Under the pieces are notes generated by a model. It was given only the letters and a program-made list of their open reading frames with translations. It did not search any database and had not been told where the DNA came from. A DNA stretch of 64,000 nucleotides from Lepidonotus clava (lineage: Eukaryota; Annelida; Polychaeta; Phyllodocida; Polynoidae), in contig OW387140.1 of the NCBI GenBank assembly GCA_936440205.1, positions 32,361,659 to 32,425,658 on the forward strand, in the 5' to 3' direction. Below, piece by piece: positions 27,138-37,759 of the stretch. Position numbers and translations under genes: made by a program. Each line of letters begins with the position of its first letter. Position 1 is the first letter of the stretch.

Positions 27138-27375
27138 GGAATAACCAAAATAATATTCCCCTGATTTAAACTGTTAAGTACAGGGAGCAGGGGAATAACC
27201 ACAAGTTATTCCCTTGGAAAATCCATGGCAACATTAGGCCACGCCCCTTTTTCAGTGAAAACCAATAGAAATGCGTTTTACCAGGGGAATAACTAAGAGT
27301 TATTCACCTGGTAACGTCCTGACGTTCGGGACACGCCCCCTAACAACCATTGACCAATAGGAACGCATGGCGTAG
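27138..27375 (+). promoter_or_regulatory. Duplicated palindrome plus CCAAT/GC-box module upstream of the Crypton gene
   Basis: Two modules of about 95 bases follow each other at 27189-27280 and 27281-27375. Each begins with a short palindrome (GGAATAAC-N5-GTTATTCC at 27192-27212; GAATAACT-N3-AGTTATTC at 27287-27305), then has a CACGCCCC box and a CCAAT box (27262-27266 and 27354-27358). A weaker GGAATA...TATTCC lies at 27138-27159. CCAAT and GC boxes suggest a promoter. The paired arms around a short spacer also resemble binding sites for tyrosine recombinases; that second reading is speculation. Confidence 0.5.
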
Positions 27376-27512
27376 GAATACACGACGTTTTGTAGTTCCG
27401 GCAGGCGTTCATGTGGAAAATCCGCGAAATTCGGACATTTCATGCGTTTTTTATGTGGAAAATCGGAAATAACGTCGGATAAACATAGGAAAATTCGGAA
27501 AAGTTAAGAAAA

Positions 27513-29378
27513 ATGTCAAACCTACCTGTTTGCAGGGATAATGCTGACATTTCAGCGGATTTCTATGCCAAGTACATGAGTCTAGATGCTGAATTAGATG
27601 AGGACCCGGCGAACTGCAGGGATTTACTGTCAGAGGACCTATTCCAGGCCCTAACTCAGCCAATGACGCCTGAAAAAAACAAGGAAAACATTGAAAACAT
27701 AGATGAGGAAAAATGGGACTATTATTCTGATGAAAATCCGGAAAATTCAGACATTGAAGAGGAAAATCCTGACGAAAATCCATTGAATGGGGAAGCCAAG
27801 AAGCTGAGAGACTTTGTGAAAGGGCAACGCAACAAGAACACCACCAAGCAGACAGAAAAGGTAATATTTCTATAAATAATAATCAAAATATAATTTTTCT
27901 AAAAATTGTACACGATAGAAAATATTATAAAGTAAAGAAAAATGCTAAAAATTTCCATTTTTCTCTTACAGAGTGTCAAAAAATTCAAGAACTACCTCAG
28001 GGAAATGCTAAACATCACAGTGGAAATCCATAGGCTGAAACCAGCAGAACTAGACACCTACCTAGGTTCATGGATAATGCAACTACAAAGAGATGATGGG
28101 GAGGATTATGAACCAAGTTCAATAACAGCTTTCCACAGAGGAATTGCAAGGTAAATAATTTTAAAATGCTCTAAATAAAATTCTAAAATACAAAAAATGT
28201 CATTAAAAATGTCCTGAACGATATAGGATTGTCATTCATGCTTTTTGAATATTTTTTAAATTAACCTGGAAGAGTGGGGAAATATTTTTTATATTTATTA
28301 TTATTTTCCAGGCACCTACGTGATGAGGGATATGGATACAACATCAGCAGGGACAAGGAATTTGAAACAAGCAGGGGCGTCCTTGAGAGCAAAAGAAAAT
28401 TATTAAAATCCCAGGGAAAGGGTAACCTTCCTAATGCATCTGATCCCATAGAGCCTGAGCATGTTGAGGAATTTTGGAAATATGAGCAGTTAGGAACAAA
28501 GACAGGGGAGACCCTGCAAAATACAGTTTTTTTTTTATCTAAATCAGGGCTTTGGTTTCAGGGGCAATGATGAGGCAAAACAGTTAAGGTGGGGCGATAT
28601 TGTCCTTAAAACTGATGTAAGAGGGGATAAATACATAACATTTAATGAGAGATTGACAAAAACCAGGGTTGGAAATGGGGATTGCAGACCTTTTGCTCCA
28701 AAAATATTTGAAACAAAAACAGACAGGTGTCCCATCTTAATGTATGAGTATTACAGGGATGCCAGGCCTAAAGATATGTGCAAAGATCAGTCCCCCTTCT
28801 ATCTGACACCAAAACAAACAAAGCATGTCACTGACCACATTTTGTACATAAATGGGGGTATGGGGAAAAACAAAATTCAGGAAATAATCCCAAATATTGC
28901 TGCAGGTGCCCACATCACAGATGTTAAACTAACCAACCATAGCCTGAGAAAAAAAATGGTCACAGATATGCTAAATGCAGGGATTTCAGCCAATTCAATT
29001 TGTCAGGTTAGTGGGCACAGAAACACAAATTCCATCAACAAGTATGCCAAGGCGACAAAGCCAGTCCAGAAATACATGTCAACGGTTGTCACAGATGACG
29101 TTGGAAGACTGGAATGTGCCAAGGAAGGGGCAATCTACGGACAAAACGTGACAAATCCGCTACAAATGTTGCCTCCTCCTGCCAAAAAGCGTTGTACCAC
29201 CTCCACAGTTGTCGCTCTGTCAAGCCAAATGACAACTTCGACAACACAGCCTGAAAAAACTGTAAATCCGATAGAAAACTTGATATCAGGGGGAACATCA
29301 GGTATTTTTTCAAATGCCACTTTCACTGGCACTGTAAATATTCAGATCTGTACCTCCTCCCCAGCGAAAAACATGTAA
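27513..29378 (+). CDS. Crypton-type tyrosine recombinase (DUF3504-like), three exons
   Basis: Tyrosine recombinase of the Crypton/DUF3504 kind, also found in KIAA1958- and ZMYM-like proteins. Exon 1 is 27513-27860, exon 2 is 27972-28150, exon 3 starts at 28312; introns are GT-AG with matching phases. Exon 1 codes an acidic, Asn/Glu-rich N-terminus. Exons 2-3 carry an SAM-like core-binding region (KKFKNYLREML, SSITAFHRGIARHLRDEGY), then RGNDEAKQLRWGDI with the first catalytic Arg, NHSLRK (HxxR) and SGHRNT, and a Tyr in INKYAK. The C-terminal tail is Thr/Pro-rich. A run of ten T at 28527-28536 puts the two halves of exon 3 in different frames; nine T would keep one frame, so this copy has a one-base slip or the assembly does. 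No reverse transcriptase lies nearby, which argues against DIRS. It could be a mobile Crypton or a recently decayed host gene. AATAAA follows at 29770 and 29777. Confidence 0.8.
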
Positions 29379-29769
29379 AAAAATGAAATTTCTTGGGGCA
29401 AAGACGATCGGCGTCTCGCCATGTTTGTCAACAATGACTTGAAACCCGGCGAAAAATACCAGAATTAAATTGTTCGCCCTGATGAAAATATGCGATGTCA
29501 CGCTTAAAACAATATGTAATATGCTAGAACATACCTTGAATTCCATCCGTATCGGGTGTTTCAGCCGCATTAATCCGTTCTTATCGGAGCATTTTAATTA
29601 AATCCGTGGTGAAAATTTGTAAAAGTCCGCCTTGCTCGACATTGACACAGCCTCGGAGTGGGGGCCGGAAACACCCGAAGTTCCCCGAACTTTTTTTTTT
29701 TTTTTTTTGAAACGGACAAAATACCTAATATATGGGAAGATTGAAGATGTTAATATGTCTTTTATTGAA

Positions 29770-29782
29770 AATAAAGAATAAA
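29770..29782 (+). terminator. Two overlapping poly(A) signals after the Crypton gene
   Basis: AATAAA occurs twice within 13 bases, about 390 bases past the stop at 29378, on the coding strand of the recombinase gene. Confidence 0.45.
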
Positions 29783-29994
29783 TGACTTGTTAAAAGATGT
29801 CTTTGAAGGTTATTTCACGAATTTGAAAAAAAAAGAGAAAAAATAGTTCCCGACTGCAGCGCCGTCTTGAGTGAAGAGGCTGCGTAAAAAGCAATATGGC
29901 GACGAATGACCGGAAGATGCCGAAAATCAGTTAAGAATTTCTTGAAATTGTCACTGTAGTGTCATATTTACAGGGGTCTCATTAAATAAATCCA

Positions 29995-30137
29995 GTAATG
30001 ACCTCGGGAAGATATCGAGAAAGATATTCCCCCGGCATCGGAAGGTTACGATCTCGGGCTACGCTGCGCTTCGCCCTCGATCTTCACCTTCCGATGCCGG
30101 GGGAATATCTTTCTCGATATCTTCCCTCGGTCATTAC
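29995..30137. repeat. Long hairpin (52-base arms) downstream of the Crypton gene
   Basis: Left arm 29995-30046 and right arm 30086-30137 are reverse complements with two adjacent mismatches. The 39-base loop itself contains GATCTCGGG against CCCTCGATC, so it can fold further. It could be a foldback MITE or a recombinase-related end. Confidence 0.8.
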
Positions 30138-31487
30138 TATCTATTTATCTGTGACTGAATTCATTTTAAGACAAAAGTCTTTGAGTGCATTGTTTGAAAG
30201 GGGCATATTATTAATCTGTTAATGAATAACGGCACCATTGCACTGAGACAGAAGCCTTAAGCAAATACTATTGAGTGCGCTTTATATTGAATAATATTGA
30301 GTTTATTCATTTTACGTAGAATAGAGCCACTTGTGGTTAAGTGATAAGATGTATTTATCTTACAGGAAAGGTGAAAGAGATAGTCACCAAAGATTGGAAA
30401 ATATACATAGGATGGTATCCGGAAGGGGCTGAGACTGTCATCAAAACCTACTGGGAGTTGAACCCTTTTGAAATTTGATTGAATACTCATCATCATCTTG
30501 TGCATCCCATCATTCATCATCCATATTCTTCCTTCTCTATTCATGCTTTATATATTTTTCCACTCTTAACAAAAGCTGGAAGAACATGTACATGCGCGTG
30601 AATCTTTACTCCAATTAAAAAAAGACAAAAAACCCGGACTCACTACATTAGAGTAATTTGACTGTGTAGAGGAGATTTTTCTCCCCGATGTTGTATCACT
30701 GCCCTAGGGAGAAGAGGTGGAACTTAACACTTCCGAGGCCCTCTCGTGCTAAGTCTCCTAAACTGAATACTGTATGTAGAATAGATGTATGAATTTAGAG
30801 TTTTGCCCCATGATGAAGTTAACAGCTGGTATTTTGTCCTTTGGGATTATTGTTTACAGCATTTTCCCCTCAGGATAAGAAGTTATCTGTGACTGAAATC
30901 GGATTTTCGCCTTTTGAAATGTTTATTCAAATGTTTGAGAAGACTGCTACGATCAAATTAGATAATTAATTGAATCTTATTTGATATAAAAAGGCTCAAT
31001 CAATAATTAGATAAGCTTTTTGCGTTTTGAAACGTGATATGAATCTCAAATTTGCTTTCCTTTTATAGGACAACATGCAACAAAGAATATTCAGAAAAGG
31101 TGTTGGCCCAAAATCCATTTTAGATCCCCTCAGCTACCTTTTATACATAGGCCTAAAATACTTAACATAAAAAATACCATGGTAAGTTTACCCTGTAACA
31201 TGACCCCTAAATAGTCACCCGCCTTCAATTTTGCAGTTCTGCAGAGGTAAAATCCCAAGAGCTTAATACCCTTCTTTATATTAGTCGGTCAGTCATATTC
31301 CCTACTGAACATGACCAGATCATGAATTCAACGATGTAAATCACTTCACAAGCATTACTATTTTGTAGGGTCCCTGTTCCTAAATTTTCACTCATGCTCC
31401 CAAAATCTTCTAAAATACGATTTTCAGTCAATGATAGCCTTGCAGGTTCTTCACCTCATTCCAGATTTGTATGTGACACTTCAGATG
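30138..31487. other. Spacer between the Crypton gene and the LTR element
   Basis: No gene is seen. TTGTCCTTTGG and CAGCATTT-CCCC pieces near 30836 match those near 27026 in the same order. Confidence 0.5.
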
Positions 31488-31491
31488 GCGC

Positions 31492-32610
31492 TGCGCCGGG
31501 CACGCTTGAGTCTTTTGGTGTACTATTGATAATACGCGTGATGTCGTTGCGTAGGTGATCTTAGCTAGATGTCCAAATGGTAGGTATACTACTTAAACCG
31601 GCGACTATATATGAAAGGGGTGCTAGAAGGCAGAGTACTGTAGAGGTACTCCCTGCTAGATACAATATCCACGCAGTTACTCTGGACAACAAGGAAGGAT
31701 AAGCCACGCGCTCAAATACAGTTTCAAACCTTTATTAAATCTAAGTTCACAATGATATTCCTGGATCCACAAACAGTGAGTAAACCCCGGTGAGCACTGA
31801 CCTAATACAACACACAATAACACTCCAATAAGGCGCTTACCTCAACGCTTCTACGTGCCTGAACCTATCGCGACTACCACGGTGTGCAGCTTCAGAGTCT
31901 CCTGGGTCTTGGGTTCTCAGATGGAACAGTTCGGTATCAAGGAGTCTGACCGTTGAGCTTCTTTTGGTTCCTCAGGCTTCTTTGTGGGGGAGTCGCTCCA
32001 GAGGAGGGCTAGATCAAACTAGACTGCCTATGGAGGGACAAGAGCCCCTTTTTATACTACTGCCCGAGAGGCATTGCAACACCCAAGGCCCCGTGAAGGG
32101 CCCTGGAATTGGATTTCTGTGCCTCTCAGGAGTCGTAAACTCTGGATAGAAGCCTGGAATTCATTTCCTAGGCAGTTGTGATTGTACCACTGCCTCCTGG
32201 CCAGGTGCCAAGACTCCACCCTAGAGGTCTGAAAGCCACTTTCTAGGCAGTTGTGATTGCACCACTGCCTATTGGCCCGGAGCCAAGGCTCCCCTCTATG
32301 GGTCTGGAATCCTGTTCCTGGGCCTTTGTGATTGTACGACCCTTCTCTGGCCAGGTGCCAGCTCTGGTGTGGAGCCGGGAATCCCGCCGCCAGGAGGTAG
32401 CGACGCCATGGTTATATGTCCTCGCCATCTCCCCGCTCGACGGGACCCCACACCGAGATCTGATCTGTTGAGGTTATTCACATAGATTATGCTCATCCAC
32501 TGCACAGCGCGGCCCCACGAAAGGTCCCTGCGTTATTGTGACCGAGAAGTGCTTACCACTGGTTAAGTGTTGGGAGCATACATTCCCTGAGAATCCATGC
32601 TCCCGGCACA
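31492..32610 (-). repeat. LTR, 3' copy with respect to the element
   Basis: Partner of the LTR at 48163-49281. On the minus strand it holds an AATAAA near 31.73 kb and a CATATATAG box near 31.60 kb. Small frames of 61-72 codons inside both LTRs are identical only because the LTRs are, and they are not called as genes. Confidence 0.93.
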
Positions 32611-32753
32611 CACGCCCCGGGTTGGTTTCAAAAAGCGTCGTCGTGACGATTTTTGCCATTTTTTTTTACCCAGGTGATCCACCCTATTGCACACTTCCGG
32701 GACACAATTTTCTTCTAAATACAATTATAACTAACGCTACATATATGTTATAT

Positions 32754-32786
32754 CCTGATGAAGGCCGTGAAAAGCCGAAACTAGTT
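32754..32786 (+). ncRNA. Hammerhead-ribozyme-like core
   Basis: CTGATGA, a GGC/GCC helix with a short loop, then GAAAC follow each other as in hammerhead cores. I could not see a convincing helix III with a cleavage site, so this may be a relic of a retroelement tail or chance. Confidence 0.25.
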
Positions 32787-32877
32787 GATTCGCCGAATAT
32801 AACACTGTCAACTTCATGACACAACTTGGTAATAGATAAATACATACCTACTAACTACTCAACAAAAACCACACTAC

Positions 32878-33981
32878 TATAGATCATTGCAGCAAATAGC
32901 GATCAAAGGACATATTAAGCTTTTCCAAGCCTTTGAACTGAGATAGGAAAAAGTATCATCAATTATTGGCATATATTATGAGAGATAAATGTACTGAGGA
33001 CCTTTCCTTTGAGTTTCAGATATTTTAGAGCATTTTCCAGCCTTTAAATTGACAAATTATCCTTGGAATATATACAAAACATGGCCGTTATGCACATTAT
33101 ATGTTTAAAGTACCATATTTGAAAACTGATATTTTCTATTTCAAAGCCTGATTGATGGAACTATGGACTAAAATTGAGATATTTTTTATAGAATAAAGGC
33201 TAATTTAGCACCAGACCTTTATATGTAACTAAATATCAACCTTTTGTTATCAATAAGCATGACCAAAAGCAAAACATTAGCTCAGTTGACCCCTGAGAGC
33301 AACCCAAATACATCAATTATGCTGTATTCGGTAAGATACAAGCCAACAGTTGGACATTATCATCATGTAAAAGTACATGTTACCCTCATAAACTGTTAGG
33401 ATTGTAATATTTTTCATACTTTCCCATCAGAAAATCTATTAAATAGTAATAATAGATAATTGTATAAAAAGATACAACAGATATAGGCAAGAAATAAGCA
33501 AACATTCTGTAACACAATTCAAATTGCCTCTCAGTGTCCAGATGGCTTATTTTTAAAATCTGTGCAAAATGGTGATATTTCATAATTTCACCTCAGCCTT
33601 CCAACTGTGTTCATTTGCTGAATAATGCTTGCATATAGGTGAATGATGCATCATTAGATTCCAAATTTAATTCTCTAAACTCAATATTGAAAAAATTGAG
33701 ATAAAATGTAAATTGAAAATTCTATTTAGAATTAAGTTGATGGAAGTCAGGAAAAATACCAAATTTCGGCAAATTGTGGAGGGCATTCCAAACATTCCAA
33801 ATGATTTGGAATGTTCAGTTGGAACACATTTCATCAAGATTCATAATGTATAGACTCCTAGCTTTAGAATGATACCAAGATGATTAAAATTGATCAAGAA
33901 TTGTAAGAATTATGAGGATTTCTTTGAAAAATGTTAGGGCAACTTAATGTTTTTGATCGCAATTTACTGCAATGATCTATA
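32878..33981. mobile_element. TIR DNA transposon nested in the LTR element
   Basis: The ends TATAGATCATTGCAG and CTGCAATGATCTATA are inverted repeats, and similarity continues to GCGATCAAA. The inside is AT-rich with no gene. It looks non-autonomous. It lies between the envelope-like frame and the LTR. Confidence 0.75.
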
Positions 33982-34274
33982 ATTGTAAATGGTGACAGGT
34001 TCGATAGAGATAACAATGCAACTATAATAGTTGAAGACAAAGATTATTCAAGAAGCATTGTAGTATAACTGGTCACGCACCAGAATGCTTGTTTTGGGCT
34101 TAGTATAACAGCTCCTGCATGCAGAGGTTGCAATAAGTGCAAGAAACCAATTTTTTTTTTTTTCTTATGAAATACACGTGATATAGATATAAATTCCTTA
34201 TCATTGTCAGGGTATGTGCCACAATTGGCAATAGTTGGCAACTGCAGGGTGGGACGTCCCGCCTCCACGATATA

Positions 34275-36725
34275 TTAAGCCTGTATAGGCTCCCGTGGAG
34301 GCTTAAGTGGGACCCATCCCAGGGCTGGTCTCTCTTTATCCCGCACCGGAATTGGTGTGGCAACTACACCATCTGAAGCCAAAAGACGTATCATAACTGT
34401 TTCGGGTGTAGAGTTATATATTGTGGTTGCCAATGCCCTGTCAATGGGAACCGTGTTCGGGAGTTTGTACGCCACCGTGCCGTTGTTTTCAAAACAATTA
34501 TCAATGATCATTGTGCTCACCCAATTAATGACAGCTACCTGTTTGAATGTGGATCTTTGAACCTGAATAGAGCCAACAATCTCGGCATTTGATCTCATAA
34601 TTTTTGCGACTGGAAACGGAAAAGATGTTACATTGACACATTTAGAGGTTGGGCCTATACTTATTTGTAAGACAATGTCCGTTGTGTCGGCCGAATGTCT
34701 GTGTCTGAATCGATATAAAACAAATATTACAATAGTCATAAATACTATAGCCATAAGGGCTAGAGCTAAGCTTGATGTACCCCATACCTCCTGTGATGTT
34801 GCACACTGTGGGAGGACGGGGCAGGGTCTGGGCTCATCAAAGACATAAGCCTTTACAGTCGTAGGGTGGGAGAGCATTGCAATCATGGCAGACATGTGCC
34901 TTAACCTATAAAAAACCAATGCTATCACAATTATGAAAATGCCAGCTAAGGCTAAGGAAGGTACCGTGGTCGTGGCTGAAAATTTATTACTGTTTTTATG
35001 GATGTTGAAGTCTGGCAAATATAACAGTTCATTTTGTTTGAGAGAAGTCTGAATTTGTTCTAAAGAAACTTTGTGTTGGGCCAAAAGAGCTGTATCTGCT
35101 GGTTTGTATTTTGGCGCTTTGTATGCCACTGACCATGGTTCCAGCGACACTCCGTCTCTGACCAATCTGTCTGGGACAGTTCCCGCTTCAGACAGGTCCG
35201 AGAGAATCGCCGCATTTATTGGATATTCAACCCTTGTTATCAGGTTCTTCCGGTTGCATGCGGAGACTTGTGGTGGCAGCAGAATTTTTCTGGTTGACAC
35301 ACTGCACCCACAGCCCAGCCTGAACACGGACAAACCATTTAACGCGACCCGGTTTTGGGGTTGTCCTGGGCAAGAAATGGTGGCACTGCGATCTGGGGAG
35401 AACATTGCATATTTTTCTGAGTTAATTTTTATAATAGTGTCAGTATTGAAGGGTTTATTCTGGTATATAAAGCTGCAATGTGTCTCTACCCCAGCATTGC
35501 TCTTTAACCAAATTGCCGATGCACAGGTTGTTGGTGACAAAGACCTATATGCTATTGCCCCTGGGCAGGTAAGAATATCTCTACCTTTACAGGATGCAAA
35601 GTCGTTTGCACTCAACTCTATCCATTTTGAGTTGTCTGAGGATATGGCGATTGCTGCCGGAAGGTTTTGGATGATCGAAACATGGAATTCCGAGTTGTTT
35701 GCAAAAGTGATTGGTGAACCAATATGGTTTAAAGTATACAACTTATAGATGTCCTCACTTGATGAGAGTGGTATCTCTATGTTGACTATAACCTGATCTC
35801 CCTGCAGTGCAAAGGCTGGAATACTGTTTGAATAATAATAAAGGCTGTGCTCAAATCGCACCTGATGACCATGCAAATTTTCATAAACTATACTCTTAAT
35901 CTTCTGTATTCCATTCATCAGTGTCTCTACGGGGATGAGGTCAGGCGACAGTCTACCATTTACAAGATGAAACACCCCTCTCTCAAAGCTGAGGGTTCGG
36001 GTCTCAATGTCCTTAAGTAGTGAAATGTCTTTTCTTATCAATGTCAGGAGTTCTGGAGTCAGCTTTGCAAGTCTATACAAGTTATTGAAACCCGTGTTAT
36101 TATTGTTCACAAGTGCCATTAAGTCTCTGAATTGTTCTTGTACTTCTTTTATCGCTTTCGAGTTATTCGAGACACCGTCCACTGTTTCTTCGATCCTTGA
36201 ATTTGATGCCCTCATGAAAGCGTTCATGGCCTTTGCATTAGTGTTTTGAATTAGGATAGAGTGTTCCATATTATGCTGAATTTTTTTCATATTTAAATTC
36301 ATATTATCAACAGCGTCTGAGCTTGCGGCCCCAAGGGCCCACCTGAGGAATCCAGCGATCCCTCTAAGACGGCGTGACATTGCTGCTGGCGGTAGTAGTG
36401 CATTTGTTTGGTTTATAGTATGGGCAATCCGTTGTATCAGCTTCAGCCTCTCCCACTCGTGTTCAGTCATGAGAGAGACCACTTGTTCGCAGAAGGCAGC
36501 AGCTGGTCCAGTTGTGTTGGAGCACGGTAGTTCCCTGTATAGCAGGGCTGCAGGCAGAGTTGGTATCTGGATTCCTACAGTTAGGTGGAAGACGTTGCCT
36601 CCTGCTGATGATAAGTAGGCCCTTTCAGTGAATATAGTTCCATGCTGGAGGCGAGGTTCAGTCTGTGCCATGGTTCCCGAAATCATGACGATCCAAAGGA
36701 TCGTCAGATTGACATGCACCATCAT
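34275..36725 (-). CDS. Envelope-like frame of the LTR element
   Basis: An open frame of 816 codons between pol and the 3' LTR, where envelope genes lie in endogenous retroviruses and errantiviruses. It begins with a signal-peptide-like stretch, has a basic site followed by a hydrophobic segment and a heptad-like region, and has two membrane-spanning segments in its C-terminal third. An acceptor-like pyrimidine-AG site lies just before its ATG, as for a spliced subgenomic message. I do not recognise a closer family. The frame looks whole. Confidence 0.7.
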   Translation of the reverse strand: MMVHVNLTILWIVMISGTMAQTEPRLQHGTIFTERAYLSSAGGNVFHLTVGIQIPTLPAALLYRELPCSNTTGPAAAFCEQVVSLMTEHEWERLKLIQRIAHTINQTNALLPPAAMSRRLRGIAGFLRWALGAASSDAVDNMNLNMKKIQHNMEHSILIQNTNAKAMNAFMRASNSRIEETVDGVSNNSKAIKEVQEQFRDLMALVNNNNTGFNNLYRLAKLTPELLTLIRKDISLLKDIETRTLSFERGVFHLVNGRLSPDLIPVETLMNGIQKIKSIVYENLHGHQVRFEHSLYYYSNSIPAFALQGDQVIVNIEIPLSSSEDIYKLYTLNHIGSPITFANNSEFHVSIIQNLPAAIAISSDNSKWIELSANDFASCKGRDILTCPGAIAYRSLSPTTCASAIWLKSNAGVETHCSFIYQNKPFNTDTIIKINSEKYAMFSPDRSATISCPGQPQNRVALNGLSVFRLGCGCSVSTRKILLPPQVSACNRKNLITRVEYPINAAILSDLSEAGTVPDRLVRDGVSLEPWSVAYKAPKYKPADTALLAQHKVSLEQIQTSLKQNELLYLPDFNIHKNSNKFSATTTVPSLALAGIFIIVIALVFYRLRHMSAMIAMLSHPTTVKAYVFDEPRPCPVLPQCATSQEVWGTSSLALALMAIVFMTIVIFVLYRFRHRHSADTTDIVLQISIGPTSKCVNVTSFPFPVAKIMRSNAEIVGSIQVQRSTFKQVAVINWVSTMIIDNCFENNGTVAYKLPNTVPIDRALATTIYNSTPETVMIRLLASDGVVATPIPVRDKERPALGWVPLKPPREPIQA

Positions 36726-36894
36726 GGCTAAGTTTGTAAGTTGGCTTTCCTAGAAGAGAAGGAAAACATCATATTCAGATGTGGTGGCCGGGTATGAATA
36801 TATAATACGAGTTTTTAGTGTTGGTAATCCATTCACGGAGGTGGTGCTCTGATAATGTGCCCGCCACTGAAAGGATCTTCTGTTCCTCTTCGGC

Positions 36895-37578
36895 CTAAGC
36901 TTTTATTGCTGCCTCAGTTGTTGCTCCTGGGTCTGTTGCCTCTCTCTTCACGTGGAGCCGCCTGTTGTGATTTATGGCACTGTCCCTTCGGAGAAAAGTC
37001 AGTTTGCATATTGCGCAGTGGAAGAGATTTTCACATTCCGCCGGGTGTTTGCTGCGATAATGCCGACGGAGTCTGCGTTGGTCTTGACATTTGGTGTCAC
37101 ACAGGTGACAATCGTTTGAGGTTGACCTAGGGGTGTCATATCCTAGATTTTTATTGCGTTGTTTTCTGGCGTACTGGTTTGCTGCTTCGATATCCACCCG
37201 GAGGATTGGGGGTGGTAGGGTCTTCGGTGGTGTTGGTTCCGGTGAAGCGGGAGGAGTCTGCCGGATGATATGGCGATTCGTGTGTGAAGCAAGGTACCCT
37301 TCACGATAGAGGTGTTCACGGTAGTCGTCCAGCATCATGAAGGCCAGGAACCTGTCTCTGTTATATCCCTCTTCGGTAGATTCAAGCCTTCTCTTCCTTT
37401 CCCAGTCTATACGGCGCAGCCTCTCTGTTTGGAATTGTTGTTGTCGTTTGTGGTACCATGCCGTCCGTCTGGCATCTTCGGTAGTGTTGCCTGTGTTGGG
37501 CTGTATCGATTCTTGCCAGTAATCAAGTGTACCAATATGTTCAAACTCACGGTCGGATAATTCAAAATTTGGTTCCAT
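36895..37578 (-). CDS. Accessory frame with two C2H2 zinc fingers, in the LTR element
   Basis: An open frame of 227 codons just upstream of the envelope-like frame. The first 120 residues are charged and Arg-rich. Then come CHLCDTKCQDQRRLRRHYRSKH-type and CAICKLTFLRRDSAINHNRRLH-type C2H2 fingers, given here only as families at about residues 137-160 and 172-194. An acceptor-like site (TTTCCTCAG) lies shortly before the ATG, so it may be expressed from a spliced message like the envelope frame. Such a gene is unusual in a chromovirus; a role in nucleic-acid binding is inference. Confidence 0.65.
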   Translation of the reverse strand: MEPNFELSDREFEHIGTLDYWQESIQPNTGNTTEDARRTAWYHKRQQQFQTERLRRIDWERKRRLESTEEGYNRDRFLAFMMLDDYREHLYREGYLASHTNRHIIRQTPPASPEPTPPKTLPPPILRVDIEAANQYARKQRNKNLGYDTPRSTSNDCHLCDTKCQDQRRLRRHYRSKHPAECENLFHCAICKLTFLRRDSAINHNRRLHVKREATDPGATTEAAIKA

Positions 37579-37759
37579 CCTTTTGATTTGAGATCCCTGA
37601 GGAAATTAGAACACTGTACGAAAAAGTCAGTCAATGTGAACAGGACACCAGCAGGAGACAGCACCCAGGAGTCAGCGGCGATGCACAAGTCAGATACCTC
37701 ACCGGCTGTAAATTGATCACAAATGTTATGGATACCAGAAAGCATGTATGATACGCTGT

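Noticed and set aside
27513-29378. DIRS retroelement origin for the tyrosine recombinase
   Set aside because: No reverse transcriptase, RNase H or split repeats lie around it; the DUF3504-like sequence fits Crypton.
31964-32505. Identical short frames in both LTRs
   Set aside because: They are identical only because the LTRs are; no motif, and they lie in all frames on both strands.
35071-35748. A 225-codon plus-strand frame opposite the envelope-like frame
   Set aside because: It is a mirror of a long coding frame; no splice context or recognisable domain.
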